A DNA stretch of 28,359 nucleotides from a virus, in the IMG/VR virus record IMGVR_UViG_3300043410_000112, positions 1-28,359 of that record. The stretch is one strand, 5' to 3'. The position numbers and the translations under genes were made by a program. Of this stretch, positions 8,130-17,147 are shown piece by piece; the stretch's first letter is position 1, and the number at the start of each line of letters is the position of its first letter. The notes beneath the pieces were generated by a model. That model saw nothing but the letters and a program-made list of their open reading frames with translations, was not told the DNA's origin and did not search any database.

Positions 8130-8491
8130 GTCATTTTGCAAAAGTTGAAAATGGAATTGTTACAGAAGTTATTGTTGCAGAACAAGACTTTATTAATGTT
8201 TTGCCAAATCCTGAATTATGGATACAAACTTCTTACAACACAAAAAATAATGTTCATTATGCTCCAAACACCAATACGCCTGATGGCGGTATAGCATTGC
8301 GTGGAAATTATGCTGGAATAGGTTTTATTTATGATTCAATAAATGATGTTTTTTATTCTCCACAACCTTATCCTTCATGGATATTAAATAAATCTAATTG
8401 GTCGTGGGAATCTCCAATTCCTTATCCAATAGATGGAAATCATTATGTTTGGAATGAAACAGTTAAAAATTGGGAAATAGAAAATGTTTAA
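8126..8491 (+). CDS. Conserved phage fibre-associated protein
   Basis: The 121-residue product starts with MSHFAKVENGIVTEVIVAEQ and contains ALRGNYAGIGFIYD and FYSPQPYPSW. I recognise this as a widespread protein of aquatic phages, often near fibre genes and without a firm function. It is rich in Trp, Tyr and Asn. Its start overlaps the adhesin stop in ATGA and its end overlaps the next start by 8 nt, so the three are translated together. Likely jobs are a small fibre component or a fibre-assembly chaperone. Both are inferences from position. Confidence 0.7.
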   Translation: MSHFAKVENGIVTEVIVAEQDFINVLPNPELWIQTSYNTKNNVHYAPNTNTPDGGIALRGNYAGIGFIYDSINDVFYSPQPYPSWILNKSNWSWESPIPYPIDGNHYVWNETVKNWEIENV

Positions 8492-8786
8492 TTGGAAAAT
8501 TCTTGAGATTTTTGTTGATTGCAAAGGTGTTAAATACTTTGTAAGCGCAACCGATGGAAAAAATACAGTTGAAACTGAAGGAAATCATTGGTTTTCTGAT
8601 GGCATTGTAAATAAATCGTTAAATGATTGTAAAGAATCAGATTTAATTGGTTGGTTACAAACAGATACTACTAAAGATGACATAAATCATATAAAATTGA
8701 ACCTTGAAAAGCAACTAGCAGAATTAAAAAAAGAAACAAAAGTTGGATTGCCTTGGTTAGCAAACACATTTAAGGTTCAAATATGA
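8484..8786 (+). CDS. Conserved phage hypothetical protein after the fibre genes
   Basis: The 100-residue product opens with [21 protein letters not shown], then a Trp-containing segment and DLIGWLQTD. Residues about 65-87 form a charged helix ([13 protein letters not shown]). The layout resembles a small phage family (DUF7936-like), often beside fibre genes, that starts with a Trp/beta segment and ends in a helix; this is recalled, not searched. It overlaps both neighbours (8 nt upstream, ATGA downstream). A fibre or tail assembly role is possible but not shown. Confidence 0.6.
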   Translation: MFNWKILEIFVDCKGVKYFVSATDGKNTVETEGNHWFSDGIVNKSLNDCKESDLIGWLQTDTTKDDINHIKLNLEKQLAELKKETKVGLPWLANTFKVQI

Positions 8787-9754
8787 CAACCCCATTTGAT
8801 ATTGTTTCAAGAGCATTAAAAGACATAGGCGCATTAGAAGCTGGTGAAGTTCCAACAGCAGATGCAGCGCAAGATGCTTTTGATATGCTCAATGACCTTG
8901 TAGATCAATGGTCAAACGAAGAAATGATGGTCTATTACAAAAATGAGATCGTGTTTCCTATTGTTCCAGGGCAAACACAATACACTATTGGCCCTACAGG
9001 TGACATTAATGCAAGCTTTGTAGGATCAATTACAGGTAATATTTTGACTGTAACAGCTATTAACTCAGGAGCTATTAACGTAGGGCAAACCCTTAGTGGC
9101 ACAGGAATTACTGCTGGCACAACAATTCAAAAAATGCTTACAGGCGCAGGCAATAACGTCAATGAAGCAGGCACATATCAAGTGTCTATTTCTCAAACTG
9201 TTGCATCTACTACGATTACAGGCTACTATCAGCGCCCATTAAGCATTGATTCAGCTTTTGTTCGTATTAACACTAACTCTAACGGTGTTCCTATCATCAA
9301 TGGTGGTTTGGATTACCCAATAGCTGTTTTAGCTCTTGAAGAATATGAAATGATTGGTTTAAAGACTTTAAATGGCCCTTGGCCAAAAGCTCTTTACTAT
9401 CAGCCTAGTGAAACTTTAGGTAACATTTATGTATGGCCTAACCCATCACAAGGCGAAATGCACATCTTTACAGACAATCTGTTTCAACGCTATACAAGCC
9501 TTTATGACTCTATTGTTCTGCCACAAGGCTACACAATGGCTCTTAGATGGTGTTTAGCAGAGCGTTTAATGCCTATGTATGGCAAAGCTTCAGCAACGCA
9601 AATTGGCATGATTAACGCTTACGCTGCACAAGCTAAAGCGACTGTAAAACGCATAAATATGAAGCCTGTTCAATCTGCTCGATTTGCTGATGCTATGCTT
9701 GCAAGCCGTCAAAAAGATGCTGGTTGGATTCTCTCTGGTGGATTCTTTAGATAA
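8783..9754 (+). CDS. P22 gp4-like tail accessory / head-completion protein
   Basis: The 323-residue product has the P22 gp4 layout: an N-terminal helical segment ([18 protein letters not shown]), [19 protein letters not shown], and [14 protein letters not shown]. In P22, gp4 closes the portal and is the first tail-plug protein. Residues about 77-149 are an insert ([15 protein letters not shown] to [11 protein letters not shown]) after PTGDIN. The gp4 fold appears to resume at [13 protein letters not shown] helical C-terminal half follows ([18 protein letters not shown]). P22 gp4 is about 166 residues; the extra length here is partly the insert and partly a longer C-terminal region, as in many gp4-like proteins. 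It overlaps both neighbours (ATGA and TAATG). Confidence 0.85.
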   Translation: MTTPFDIVSRALKDIGALEAGEVPTADAAQDAFDMLNDLVDQWSNEEMMVYYKNEIVFPIVPGQTQYTIGPTGDINASFVGSITGNILTVTAINSGAINVGQTLSGTGITAGTTIQKMLTGAGNNVNEAGTYQVSISQTVASTTITGYYQRPLSIDSAFVRINTNSNGVPIINGGLDYPIAVLALEEYEMIGLKTLNGPWPKALYYQPSETLGNIYVWPNPSQGEMHIFTDNLFQRYTSLYDSIVLPQGYTMALRWCLAERLMPMYGKASATQIGMINAYAAQAKATVKRINMKPVQSARFADAMLASRQKDAGWILSGGFFR

Positions 9755-11886
9755 TGGCTGACTTTGGCTTTGTTGGCGCATCTTATACAGCTCCGTCTAT
9801 TTATCAAGACGATCAAGAATGTATTAACTGGCGACCTGAAATTGACCCTGCTAAAGGTCAAGGATCACGAGGCGTTGTTGCTTTATATCCTACTCCTGGT
9901 CTTACTAACGTAGTTACATTGCAAAATGCCCAAGCAGTTCGTGGCATGAGAACAGTAAGCGGTGGTCAATATTGCGTTGCAGTATGTGGCCCATACGTTT
10001 ATGTTTTAAATTCTACTTTTACACCTACTATTATTGGTCAGCTAAATAGCTCAACAGGGCAAGTAGGAATTACAGATAATGGTCAAAACGTATATATCGT
10101 AGATGGCTCAAATCGCTATACATGGCGCATTTCTAACCCATCTGCTGCGGTATTTCAAGGCACAATATCAGGCACAACGCTGACAGTTACTCGTGTTATT
10201 AGCGGAACAATCGCTGCAAATCAAGCTTTGTTTGGCATTGGAATACCTGCTGAAACTGTCATTGTTAGCGGTTCAGGCACAAGCTGGACACTTAATAATT
10301 CAGCTTCTATTGCCACAGCAGAACAAATGAACTCTGCTAACGTAGCTGCTGTTTTGACTGCTTCAATGTCAGGAACAACTTTAACAGTATCAGCTATTGG
10401 CACAAGCCAAGTTTTATATCCTGGTCAAACAATAACAGGCTCAACAGTAACGGCTAACACGATTATTACAGCTTTAGGCAACGGAACAGTATTAAGCACA
10501 TCTATTGCTACTGCTGGCACAGGATACGCTGTAAACGACACTATAACGGTCTTAGGCGGTGTTTATGGCTCAAGCCCAGCTACATATACTGTGACAGCAA
10601 TAGGAGCTTCTGGTGCTGTTTCTACACTTTCACAAACATTTGCAGGCGCATATACTTCTACACCTACAAATAACGTATCTACATCTACAAATGGTAGTGG
10701 CACAGGGTTAACCCTTACTTTGACATTTGGCACAGGTCAAGGCACAACAGGCAATTACGTTATTAATAACAGCCAAACTGTAACTTCAAGAACAATGTAT
10801 GCGCTTAATTGGAGCGTATTACCAACTTCTGATGGCGCATTTATAGGCGCAAACGTAGTAGATATTGTTGATAACTACTTTGTTTATAACTATCCTAATA
10901 CCCAAGAATGGGCTGCTTCTAATATTCTTAGCCCAATTACTTACGGTTTAAGTTTTGCAAGCAAATTTACTGGCCCTGACAATCTTGTATCTATTATTTG
11001 CGATCACGGTCAAGTTTATTTGTTGGGTGAAACAACAAGCGAAGTATGGGCAGATCAAGGAACATTCCCATTTCCATTTCAGCGTATTCCTGGCTCATCA
11101 AGCCAACATGGTATAGCTGCACAATTTTCAGTAGCTCGTTTTGGTAATAGCTTTGCTTATGTAGCTAAAAACAATCGTGGTCAAGCTGAAATCGTAGCAA
11201 TGAATGGTTATTTTCCACAAAGAATATCTACTCACGCTGTAGAAAATAGCCTTGTTAATCAAAATGTATCTGATGCTATTGCTTACACTTATCAATTAGA
11301 AGGTCACGAAGTTTATGTAGTTACTTTCCCAAGCCTAGATTTAACTTGGTGCTACGATCTTGCAACACAACTTTGGCATAAATGGCTTTGGACAGATAGT
11401 CAAAATAATTACCATCGTCATCGTTCAAATTGCTCTGCGTTCTTTCAGAACGTAGTTTTAGTAGGCGATTGGCAAAACGGTCAAATTTATCAATTAGATC
11501 CTAATAACTACACAGATAATGGCGATGCTATACGCAGATTGCGTAGATGCCCACATCTAACTACAGATTTGCAACGTCAATATTTTGATGAATTACAGCT
11601 TCAATTTCAGCCAGGCGTAGGTTTAGAAGGAATTACTACACCTCCTTTAAATCAAGAAACAATTGGTGCTGATCCACAAGCTATGTTACGCTGGTCATCA
11701 GACGGTGGCTCAACATGGTCAAACGAGCATTGGTCAGCTATCGGCAAAGTCGGTAAATATAAAAATCGTATTATTTGGCGCAGATTAGGATGGGCAAGAG
11801 ATCGTATTTACGAAGTCGTTGTGACTGATCCTATTAATGCTGTGATAGTGTCTGCTAACTTAAAAGCAAGCGCAGGGGAAAACTAA
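9754..11886 (+). CDS. P22 gp10-like packaged-DNA stabilisation protein
   Basis: The 710-residue product directly follows the gp4-like gene, as gp10 follows gp4 in P22. It begins GFVGASYTAPSIYQDDQECI and has the beta-propeller-like flow of gp10 proteins (YVYVLNS, NVYIVDGSNRYTW, FAYVAKNNRGQAEIV). In P22, gp10 forms the next layer of the tail plug. Residues about 133-348 interrupt the propeller between YTWRISNPSAA and YALNWSVLPTSDGAF. They carry two copies of the insert domain seen in the gp4-like protein, and the second is itself interrupted. P22 gp10 is 472 residues, so the insert explains most of the extra length. It overlaps the next gene by 1 nt (TAATG). Confidence 0.85.
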   Translation: MADFGFVGASYTAPSIYQDDQECINWRPEIDPAKGQGSRGVVALYPTPGLTNVVTLQNAQAVRGMRTVSGGQYCVAVCGPYVYVLNSTFTPTIIGQLNSSTGQVGITDNGQNVYIVDGSNRYTWRISNPSAAVFQGTISGTTLTVTRVISGTIAANQALFGIGIPAETVIVSGSGTSWTLNNSASIATAEQMNSANVAAVLTASMSGTTLTVSAIGTSQVLYPGQTITGSTVTANTIITALGNGTVLSTSIATAGTGYAVNDTITVLGGVYGSSPATYTVTAIGASGAVSTLSQTFAGAYTSTPTNNVSTSTNGSGTGLTLTLTFGTGQGTTGNYVINNSQTVTSRTMYALNWSVLPTSDGAFIGANVVDIVDNYFVYNYPNTQEWAASNILSPITYGLSFASKFTGPDNLVSIICDHGQVYLLGETTSEVWADQGTFPFPFQRIPGSSSQHGIAAQFSVARFGNSFAYVAKNNRGQAEIVAMNGYFPQRISTHAVENSLVNQNVSDAIAYTYQLEGHEVYVVTFPSLDLTWCYDLATQLWHKWLWTDSQNNYHRHRSNCSAFFQNVVLVGDWQNGQIYQLDPNNYTDNGDAIRRLRRCPHLTTDLQRQYFDELQLQFQPGVGLEGITTPPLNQETIGADPQAMLRWSSDGGSTWSNEHWSAIGKVGKYKNRIIWRRLGWARDRIYEVVVTDPINAVIVSANLKASAGEN

Positions 11887-12122
11887 TGTCAAATATATTA
11901 TGGGGTCAAAGTCAGGGAAATCCATATCCTGTTACCCCATTGCTAGATGATCAAACAAAATTGCCAACAAGAGCTTGGCAACAATGGTTTTTGAATTTAT
12001 TGAATTTTTCTAGTTCTACAAACGCAACAAAGGGGTCAGGAACGCTACCAAGCAATCCTGTGGGGTTTATAAACATAACTGTGAATGGTAAGCCATTTAA
12101 AGTGCCTTACTACAACGTATGA
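11886..12122 (+). CDS. Small conserved virion-block protein
   Basis: The 78-residue product contains PVTPLLDDQTKLPTRAWQQW and ends PVGFINITVNGKPFKVPYY. I recognise this pattern as a small conserved protein following gp10-like genes in many short-tailed phages. Its function is unknown. It lies where P22 has its needle gene (gp26) but lacks the long coiled coil of a needle. It overlaps both neighbours by 1 nt and 4 nt. Confidence 0.65.
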   Translation: MSNILWGQSQGNPYPVTPLLDDQTKLPTRAWQQWFLNLLNFSSSTNATKGSGTLPSNPVGFINITVNGKPFKVPYYNV

Positions 12123-12565
12123 TTGAATATAAAGATGACGATTGGCTTGAAAATTTAACAGAATTAAAGGAAATAATAAAAGATCACTATGAGGAACTAT
12201 CGGTAACTAAGACTTTTCCGTTAGACCCTGATTGGGATGCTTATAAACAGATTTTAGATAGCGGTAAATTAAGATTTATAACTTGTAAAGAAGATGGCAA
12301 ATTAATCGGTTACATCATATTTTTTGTGATGCCCCACCTTCACTACAAGACTTGTTTGACGGCTTTTGAGGATATTTACTTTTTAAAGAAAGAATACCGA
12401 AAAGGGCGAGTAGGTTTAAAAATGTTCCAATTTGCAGAAAAACTGCTAAAGGAACAAGGAGTAGATAGGGTGCTTTATAACACTAAGGTTCATTCAGACA
12501 ATAGCAGTCTTTTTGAATATTTAGGGTATAAGCTTATTGATAAAGTCTTTACTAAGATGTTGTAA
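12119..12565 (+). CDS. GNAT-family N-acetyltransferase-like protein
   Basis: The 148-residue product is a compact GNAT domain. A core strand (KLIGYIIFFV) is followed by the strand FEDIYFLKKEYRK. The acetyl-CoA loop GRVGLKMFQFAEKLL, equivalent to Q/RxxGxG/A, occupies about residues 98-112. The last part is DRVLYNTKVHSDNSSLFEYL and LGYKLIDKVFTKML, typical of the GNAT C-terminus. The substrate cannot be read. Acetyltransferase genes recur between tail-plug and ejection genes in podoviruses. It might modify a host or virion protein, or ride in the particle; both are inference. The start overlaps the upstream stop in ATGA. Confidence 0.82.
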   Translation: MIEYKDDDWLENLTELKEIIKDHYEELSVTKTFPLDPDWDAYKQILDSGKLRFITCKEDGKLIGYIIFFVMPHLHYKTCLTAFEDIYFLKKEYRKGRVGLKMFQFAEKLLKEQGVDRVLYNTKVHSDNSSLFEYLGYKLIDKVFTKML

Positions 12566-12600
12566 AAATGCGACAATTAGGGCATTAAATTGGAGAAATC

Positions 12601-13416
12601 ATGGGTGCAAGTGCAGCAATCGTAGCAGCCCCGATAGTGGGAAATGTAGTAGGTGGCCTTATTGGGGGTCAAGGCGCATCGCAAGCTGGTCAAACAGCAG
12701 CAAGTGGCGCACAACAGGCTCAACAGACCCTACAACAAAATCTTCAAAATTTAAGTCCTAATTATCAGCCATATATTGATCTTGGCAAACAAGGCACATC
12801 GTCATTATCGAGTATGTTGCCTTATTTTACTAATCAGTTTAGCAATGCCGATTTAAACGCTAATTTAGCCCCTAATTACGCTTTTCAGCTAGGTCAAGGT
12901 CAACAAGCTACTTCACAACTTGCTAATGCCTCTGGTGGCGCAATGAGTGGTAATGCTGCTAAAGCTTTGCAAGATTACACTCAGCAAACAGCAGGAAATG
13001 CTTATCAAAACGCATTTAATAACTACCAGACTCAACGTGGCAATATATTTAATACGCTGTCTGGCATAGCTAATATTGGTCAAACAGGCGTTGCAAACCT
13101 TGGAAATCTTGCTACAGGCACAGCACAAGGCGTTGGTCAATTACAGACAGGCGCAGCAAACGCAATTGCAGCAGGTCAAGTTGGCGCAGCAAACGCTTAT
13201 GGCGGTGCAGCACAAAACTTAGGCAATACAGCATTTTTAGGCTCAATGCTTAATCAAAATGCAGGAATGAATTTACTTAACAGTTCACCTACTTCTTTAA
13301 GTTATATGAATAACATTGGCGCAGGTAGTGGATCGATGGATTTATTTGGCGCAAATAGCACAGGAACAGGCGCAGGAATGAGTAGCGATATGTTGTCTAT
13401 GCTTGGTTTGGCATAA
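12601..13416 (+). CDS. DNA-ejection / internal virion protein (P22 gp7-like position)
   Basis: The 271-residue product has a hydrophobic glycine/alanine helix at residues 4-25 (AAIVAAPIVGNVVGGLIGG). The rest is strongly Gln-, Ala-, Asn- and Gly-rich with few charges. Low complexity, an N-terminal membrane-active segment and position at the start of the ejection block match phage DNA-transfer proteins. In P22, gp7, gp20 and gp16 leave the particle to form a conduit across the envelope. The SD is TTGGAGA. Assignment to gp7 rather than gp20 is by order only. Confidence 0.72.
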   Translation: MGASAAIVAAPIVGNVVGGLIGGQGASQAGQTAASGAQQAQQTLQQNLQNLSPNYQPYIDLGKQGTSSLSSMLPYFTNQFSNADLNANLAPNYAFQLGQGQQATSQLANASGGAMSGNAAKALQDYTQQTAGNAYQNAFNNYQTQRGNIFNTLSGIANIGQTGVANLGNLATGTAQGVGQLQTGAANAIAAGQVGAANAYGGAAQNLGNTAFLGSMLNQNAGMNLLNSSPTSLSYMNNIGAGSGSMDLFGANSTGTGAGMSSDMLSMLGLA

Positions 13417-13425
13417 GGAATAAAT

Positions 13426-14652
13426 ATGGCAACTTATGACGTTTCTACCGTAGCTTCACAGATTCAACCACCTCAAGCAACCAGTTTGGGTGATATGCTT
13501 AATATTGCTCGTGGCGCACAAGCTTATCAACAAGCACAACAAGTTAATCCATTAATTGCACAACAGCAACAAACAGCCACAGAGCAGGCACAATTTAATT
13601 TAGCACAAGTAAAAGCTGACAAAGTTAAAGGTTTAGCTAATTCTTTATTGGCAAGTCAAAATTGGTCTGATCCTGCAAAAATGGATCACGAATTTGAATT
13701 TATTGAAAGAGTTGCTAAAAGCCAAGGATTAGATGTTACAAGTCCTAACAATCCTCTTGAGTTGATCAAAAAAGAATATAAAGATCAAGGCCCAGAAGCA
13801 GCTTATCAAAAGCTTTATCAAATGACTTATGGCGCACAACCACAAGGCACACAATTCGAAGCTGCTTCTAAAGGCGTTGTTGCGCCTCCATTACCAGGCA
13901 AACAACAGCCTACAACAACTACAACTAGCGAAGTAGAAAACTATAGCCAACCAGAAAAAGCTCCTTATCAGCCACCTGTGCCAGGTCAAGTTAGACCACA
14001 AAATCCTAATGAAGAAGTTGATAGAACTTATGGCGCAAAGTATCGCCAAGACCTTAAACCTATTCAAACTCAATATGCTGCAATTCGTCAAAACTATGAC
14101 AAACTTATTGATCAAGCTGAAATGATTGCTGGCAGTAGCATTTTTGGTGGCGCAGCAGGAACTGCTGAACGTGCTTTAAAAGCAAAAATTGGAACACCTG
14201 AATATCAACAGCTTTCTAAAGATTTGGCAAATGCACAAATTGCACAAATTCAAGCTCAAGGCGGTTCATTGGATACTGTTGCAGGTCAAGCATTAACAGC
14301 TCATGCTAATGGTTCTGTTATTTATGATCCAAAAGTTCTTGTTGATATTGCTAGAAGAAATGCTGCAAATCTTGAAAATTCTTATGGTCAATCTTTTGGA
14401 GCAGATAAAGCAAGTGAAAAAATGGGCGATGCAAACGTGCAACGCAAATTTAGAACAGAATGGAATAAAAACGCAGATAATAATGCAGTTTTTGAAATGC
14501 AATATATTTTCAAACACGCTAAAAGTCCTGAAGAAGGAGCTGCTGCAGTTGCTAAATACATTAAAGAATCTGGTTTGACACAAAAACAACGCAAAGAATT
14601 AGCTACAAAATATTTAAACTTACAGAAACTTCAGAATGAAGGATCTTTATAA
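13426..14652 (+). CDS. DNA-ejection / internal virion protein (P22 gp20-like position)
   Basis: The 408-residue product begins with a Gln/Ala-rich helical region (residues 1-75, AYQQAQQVNPLIAQQQQTA). A charged helical stretch, a proline/threonine-rich linker (about 150-205) and a mostly helical second half (about 205-408) follow. It lies between two other ejection-type genes, 9 nt after one and overlapping the next by 1 nt. The middle position and Gln-rich helical sequence resemble P22 gp20 by position. No catalytic motif is visible. The SD is AAGGA. Confidence 0.7.
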   Translation: MATYDVSTVASQIQPPQATSLGDMLNIARGAQAYQQAQQVNPLIAQQQQTATEQAQFNLAQVKADKVKGLANSLLASQNWSDPAKMDHEFEFIERVAKSQGLDVTSPNNPLELIKKEYKDQGPEAAYQKLYQMTYGAQPQGTQFEAASKGVVAPPLPGKQQPTTTTTSEVENYSQPEKAPYQPPVPGQVRPQNPNEEVDRTYGAKYRQDLKPIQTQYAAIRQNYDKLIDQAEMIAGSSIFGGAAGTAERALKAKIGTPEYQQLSKDLANAQIAQIQAQGGSLDTVAGQALTAHANGSVIYDPKVLVDIARRNAANLENSYGQSFGADKASEKMGDANVQRKFRTEWNKNADNNAVFEMQYIFKHAKSPEEGAAAVAKYIKESGLTQKQRKELATKYLNLQKLQNEGSL

Positions 14653-17147
14653 TGGCAGATGCCTTATACAATGCAATTCTTGGCGAAGAAACGCCAAAAC
14701 CTGCACCTCAAGGTAATGTTCCTAGCGTTGTAAATCCTAACAATGTTGGGAATTTAAGACCAGTAGGGCAATCTACAGGCTTTCAGCAATTTAGTTCGCC
14801 TGAAGAAGGCATCAAAGCTATGGATAATCAGTTGCGTATCTATGGCGAAAAACACAAAATTAATACATTAAGAGGCATAATTACAAGATATGCGCCACCT
14901 TCTGATAAAAACGACACAGAAGGATACATTAAGTTTGTTGCAGATAAAACTGGATTAAAGCCAGATCAAGAAATTAATTTGTCTGATCCTGTAATTCGCC
15001 ATATTATTAGTGGCCCTATGATCATTCAAGAAAAAGGTTACAAAAACCTTTATGGTCAAAAAGCAGAAACAAAACCATCTTCTAATGATCCTTTATACAA
15101 TGCTATTTTAGGTGGTGAGCCTGCACAATCAACTCAAGAAACGCAAAAGACTAAAGTTGAAGAAGCTAAAAAACCATTGTCATTTATGGAAAAGTTTTCT
15201 CAAGTTGCTGGTAAGGCACGAGAGTCAAACGAACCATTGACAGGAGTTGGAGAGGCTGTTGCATCTAATGTTATTAACCCTTTAGTTCAATTAGCTGGAA
15301 ATGTAAAAGGTATTGTTCAAAGTATTCCTGAGGCTATTAAAACAGGTCAAGCCCCAGCACCTATTGGTGAACGCATAGCTAGTAAATTTGCAGAACAACA
15401 TACTTATGAACCTAAGACTGAAACAGGAAAGGCTATAAATGAATTTATTAGTTCTATACCTGAAAAAGTAACTGGTTCACACATGGGATTTGGCCCTGTT
15501 CCTGAATTAATGGCTGTAACTGCAACTCCTAAAGAAGCTGTTGCTGGCAAAGCAAAAGGGGCAGTTGCAGAAGTTGGCAAACAATTTGAAAAGCGTTTTC
15601 CTAAATTTGAAGAAGCAGCAGTTGTTGAAGTCCCTAAAGCAGAACTTAAAGGCGTTGGCGCAGCTAAAGCAGAATTTAATCCTTACGGCACATTAACTGG
15701 AGAAGAAAAAGCTAGAGGCGAATTTCCTGTTGTTAAATTGTCAAAAACTCCTAAAGATGTTGCGCCTACAGAACAAGCAACAAGAGCAAAAATTGCATCA
15801 GAAATTCTTGGCCCTGACTCTGGTGTTCGTCAAGGTGTTATTACAGGCAACGAAGATACATTACGCAACGAACATACATTAGCAAAATCATCAAATAGAA
15901 CACCTGAAGGCGAACTATTAAAAGAGCAAATTGCTAAAGAACAAAATGCTTTGTCTGATTATGCTAAAAAACGCATAGAAAACACAGGTGCAGATCAATT
16001 ATTGCAAGATAATTATGAACGTGGTGAACGCATTAATAATGCTTTTGCAGGCGATGAAGGCGCAACAAGCTTTATTAAAAAAGCTAAAAATGCCATTTAT
16101 GAAGATGCTAGATCAACTGTTGGAAACAATCCAATTCAATCTAGTCATGTAAATTCTTTATTTGAAAATCCACAATTTAAAGCAGGAGCAGGTTTGCGTG
16201 GCAATGAAGGTGTATTAAAAAGCGCAGAAAGTCTTATTAAGCTTGCTAAAGAAGTTGGTTTTGAAGATGAGTTTGGCAATAAATTTGCGCCTAATAGCGT
16301 GGGCGCTTGGGATGCAGTTAGAAAATCTTTAAATTCTGAATGGACACCAGCTAACGCAACAATGATTCGTAAAATTAATCAAGCTATTGACAAAGATATT
16401 GCTAGTGCTGGTGGTTCAGAATTACTTAAAAAGGCTGATGCTATTCATCAAGCGGAAAAAGAATTGTTTGGCTCAAAAGGCATTAAAAAATTATTTGGTG
16501 AAATTGATTCAAATGGAACACAAACAGCTACACCATTTGCTGATATTCCTAAACGCTTAAATAGTATGGATTTTGACGAATGGCGTCATGTTTATGATAC
16601 TGCTGATAAGTTTTCTAGAGAAACTATTGAAATAAAAGGTCAGCAATTAAATATTCCACCAGAACTTAGAGAAGCAGCAGATGCAGCAAAAAAAGAAATT
16701 ACAGGCGCTTTAGCTAGAGAAGTTTACGAAGCAGGCGCAGCAAAAGTTGGCGTATGGAATCAAAATTCTGTTAATAATGTTCTTAATGCTAGAGCAAGAA
16801 AAATTAAATACGCTTTTAGCCCTGAAGAACAAAAAGCATTTCACACACTTAATTATGGCGGTCATTTAATGCCAGGCGTTCATGCTTATGAAGGAGCAGG
16901 TTTACAAGCAGAACGTGTAGGAAAATTAGCAAACAGATTGCCTGGTATTGGTCGTGAAATAGGAGCATTTACAGGCGTTCCTTTTGCAGCAACTTTAGGT
17001 GAAAAACTTGGAGAAAAAGGTAAAGTAGCTTTAGTTAATAGAAAATTAGCAAAACAAGCTACTACTTTAGAAAAGAAAATGAAAGAAAATGCTAAATTAG
17101 GCACTAAAATTTCAGATATAGGAAAACCAGATATAGGAAAACAATAA
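14652..17147 (+). CDS. Large internal virion / ejection protein with an N-terminal phage domain (P22 gp16-like position)
   Basis: The 831-residue product has a distinct N-terminal domain at about 30-135. It starts at NVGNLRPVGQSTGFQQFSSP, passes TLRGIITRYAPPSDKNDTEGYI and ends near IIQEKG. This small domain is common in phage internal virion proteins and near cell-wall-acting domains, so a role in crossing the envelope is possible. The motif LYNAILG occurs on both sides of it, at residues 5-11 and 148-154. The remainder is long, mostly helical and Lys/Glu/Ala-rich. A glycine-rich segment at about 760-785 (LPGIGREIGAFTGVPFAAT) could be membrane-active. It closes the ejection block and overlaps both neighbours by 1 nt. 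Confidence 0.75.
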   Translation: MADALYNAILGEETPKPAPQGNVPSVVNPNNVGNLRPVGQSTGFQQFSSPEEGIKAMDNQLRIYGEKHKINTLRGIITRYAPPSDKNDTEGYIKFVADKTGLKPDQEINLSDPVIRHIISGPMIIQEKGYKNLYGQKAETKPSSNDPLYNAILGGEPAQSTQETQKTKVEEAKKPLSFMEKFSQVAGKARESNEPLTGVGEAVASNVINPLVQLAGNVKGIVQSIPEAIKTGQAPAPIGERIASKFAEQHTYEPKTETGKAINEFISSIPEKVTGSHMGFGPVPELMAVTATPKEAVAGKAKGAVAEVGKQFEKRFPKFEEAAVVEVPKAELKGVGAAKAEFNPYGTLTGEEKARGEFPVVKLSKTPKDVAPTEQATRAKIASEILGPDSGVRQGVITGNEDTLRNEHTLAKSSNRTPEGELLKEQIAKEQNALSDYAKKRIENTGADQLLQDNYERGERINNAFAGDEGATSFIKKAKNAIYEDARSTVGNNPIQSSHVNSLFENPQFKAGAGLRGNEGVLKSAESLIKLAKEVGFEDEFGNKFAPNSVGAWDAVRKSLNSEWTPANATMIRKINQAIDKDIASAGGSELLKKADAIHQAEKELFGSKGIKKLFGEIDSNGTQTATPFADIPKRLNSMDFDEWRHVYDTADKFSRETIEIKGQQLNIPPELREAADAAKKEITGALAREVYEAGAAKVGVWNQNSVNNVLNARARKIKYAFSPEEQKAFHTLNYGGHLMPGVHAYEGAGLQAERVGKLANRLPGIGREIGAFTGVPFAATLGEKLGEKGKVALVNRKLAKQATTLEKKMKENAKLGTKISDIGKPDIGKQ

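Noticed and set aside
12537-12761. 74-codon frame across the GNAT end and ejection gene start
   Set aside because: It lacks a suitable SD and overlaps two well-supported genes out of frame.
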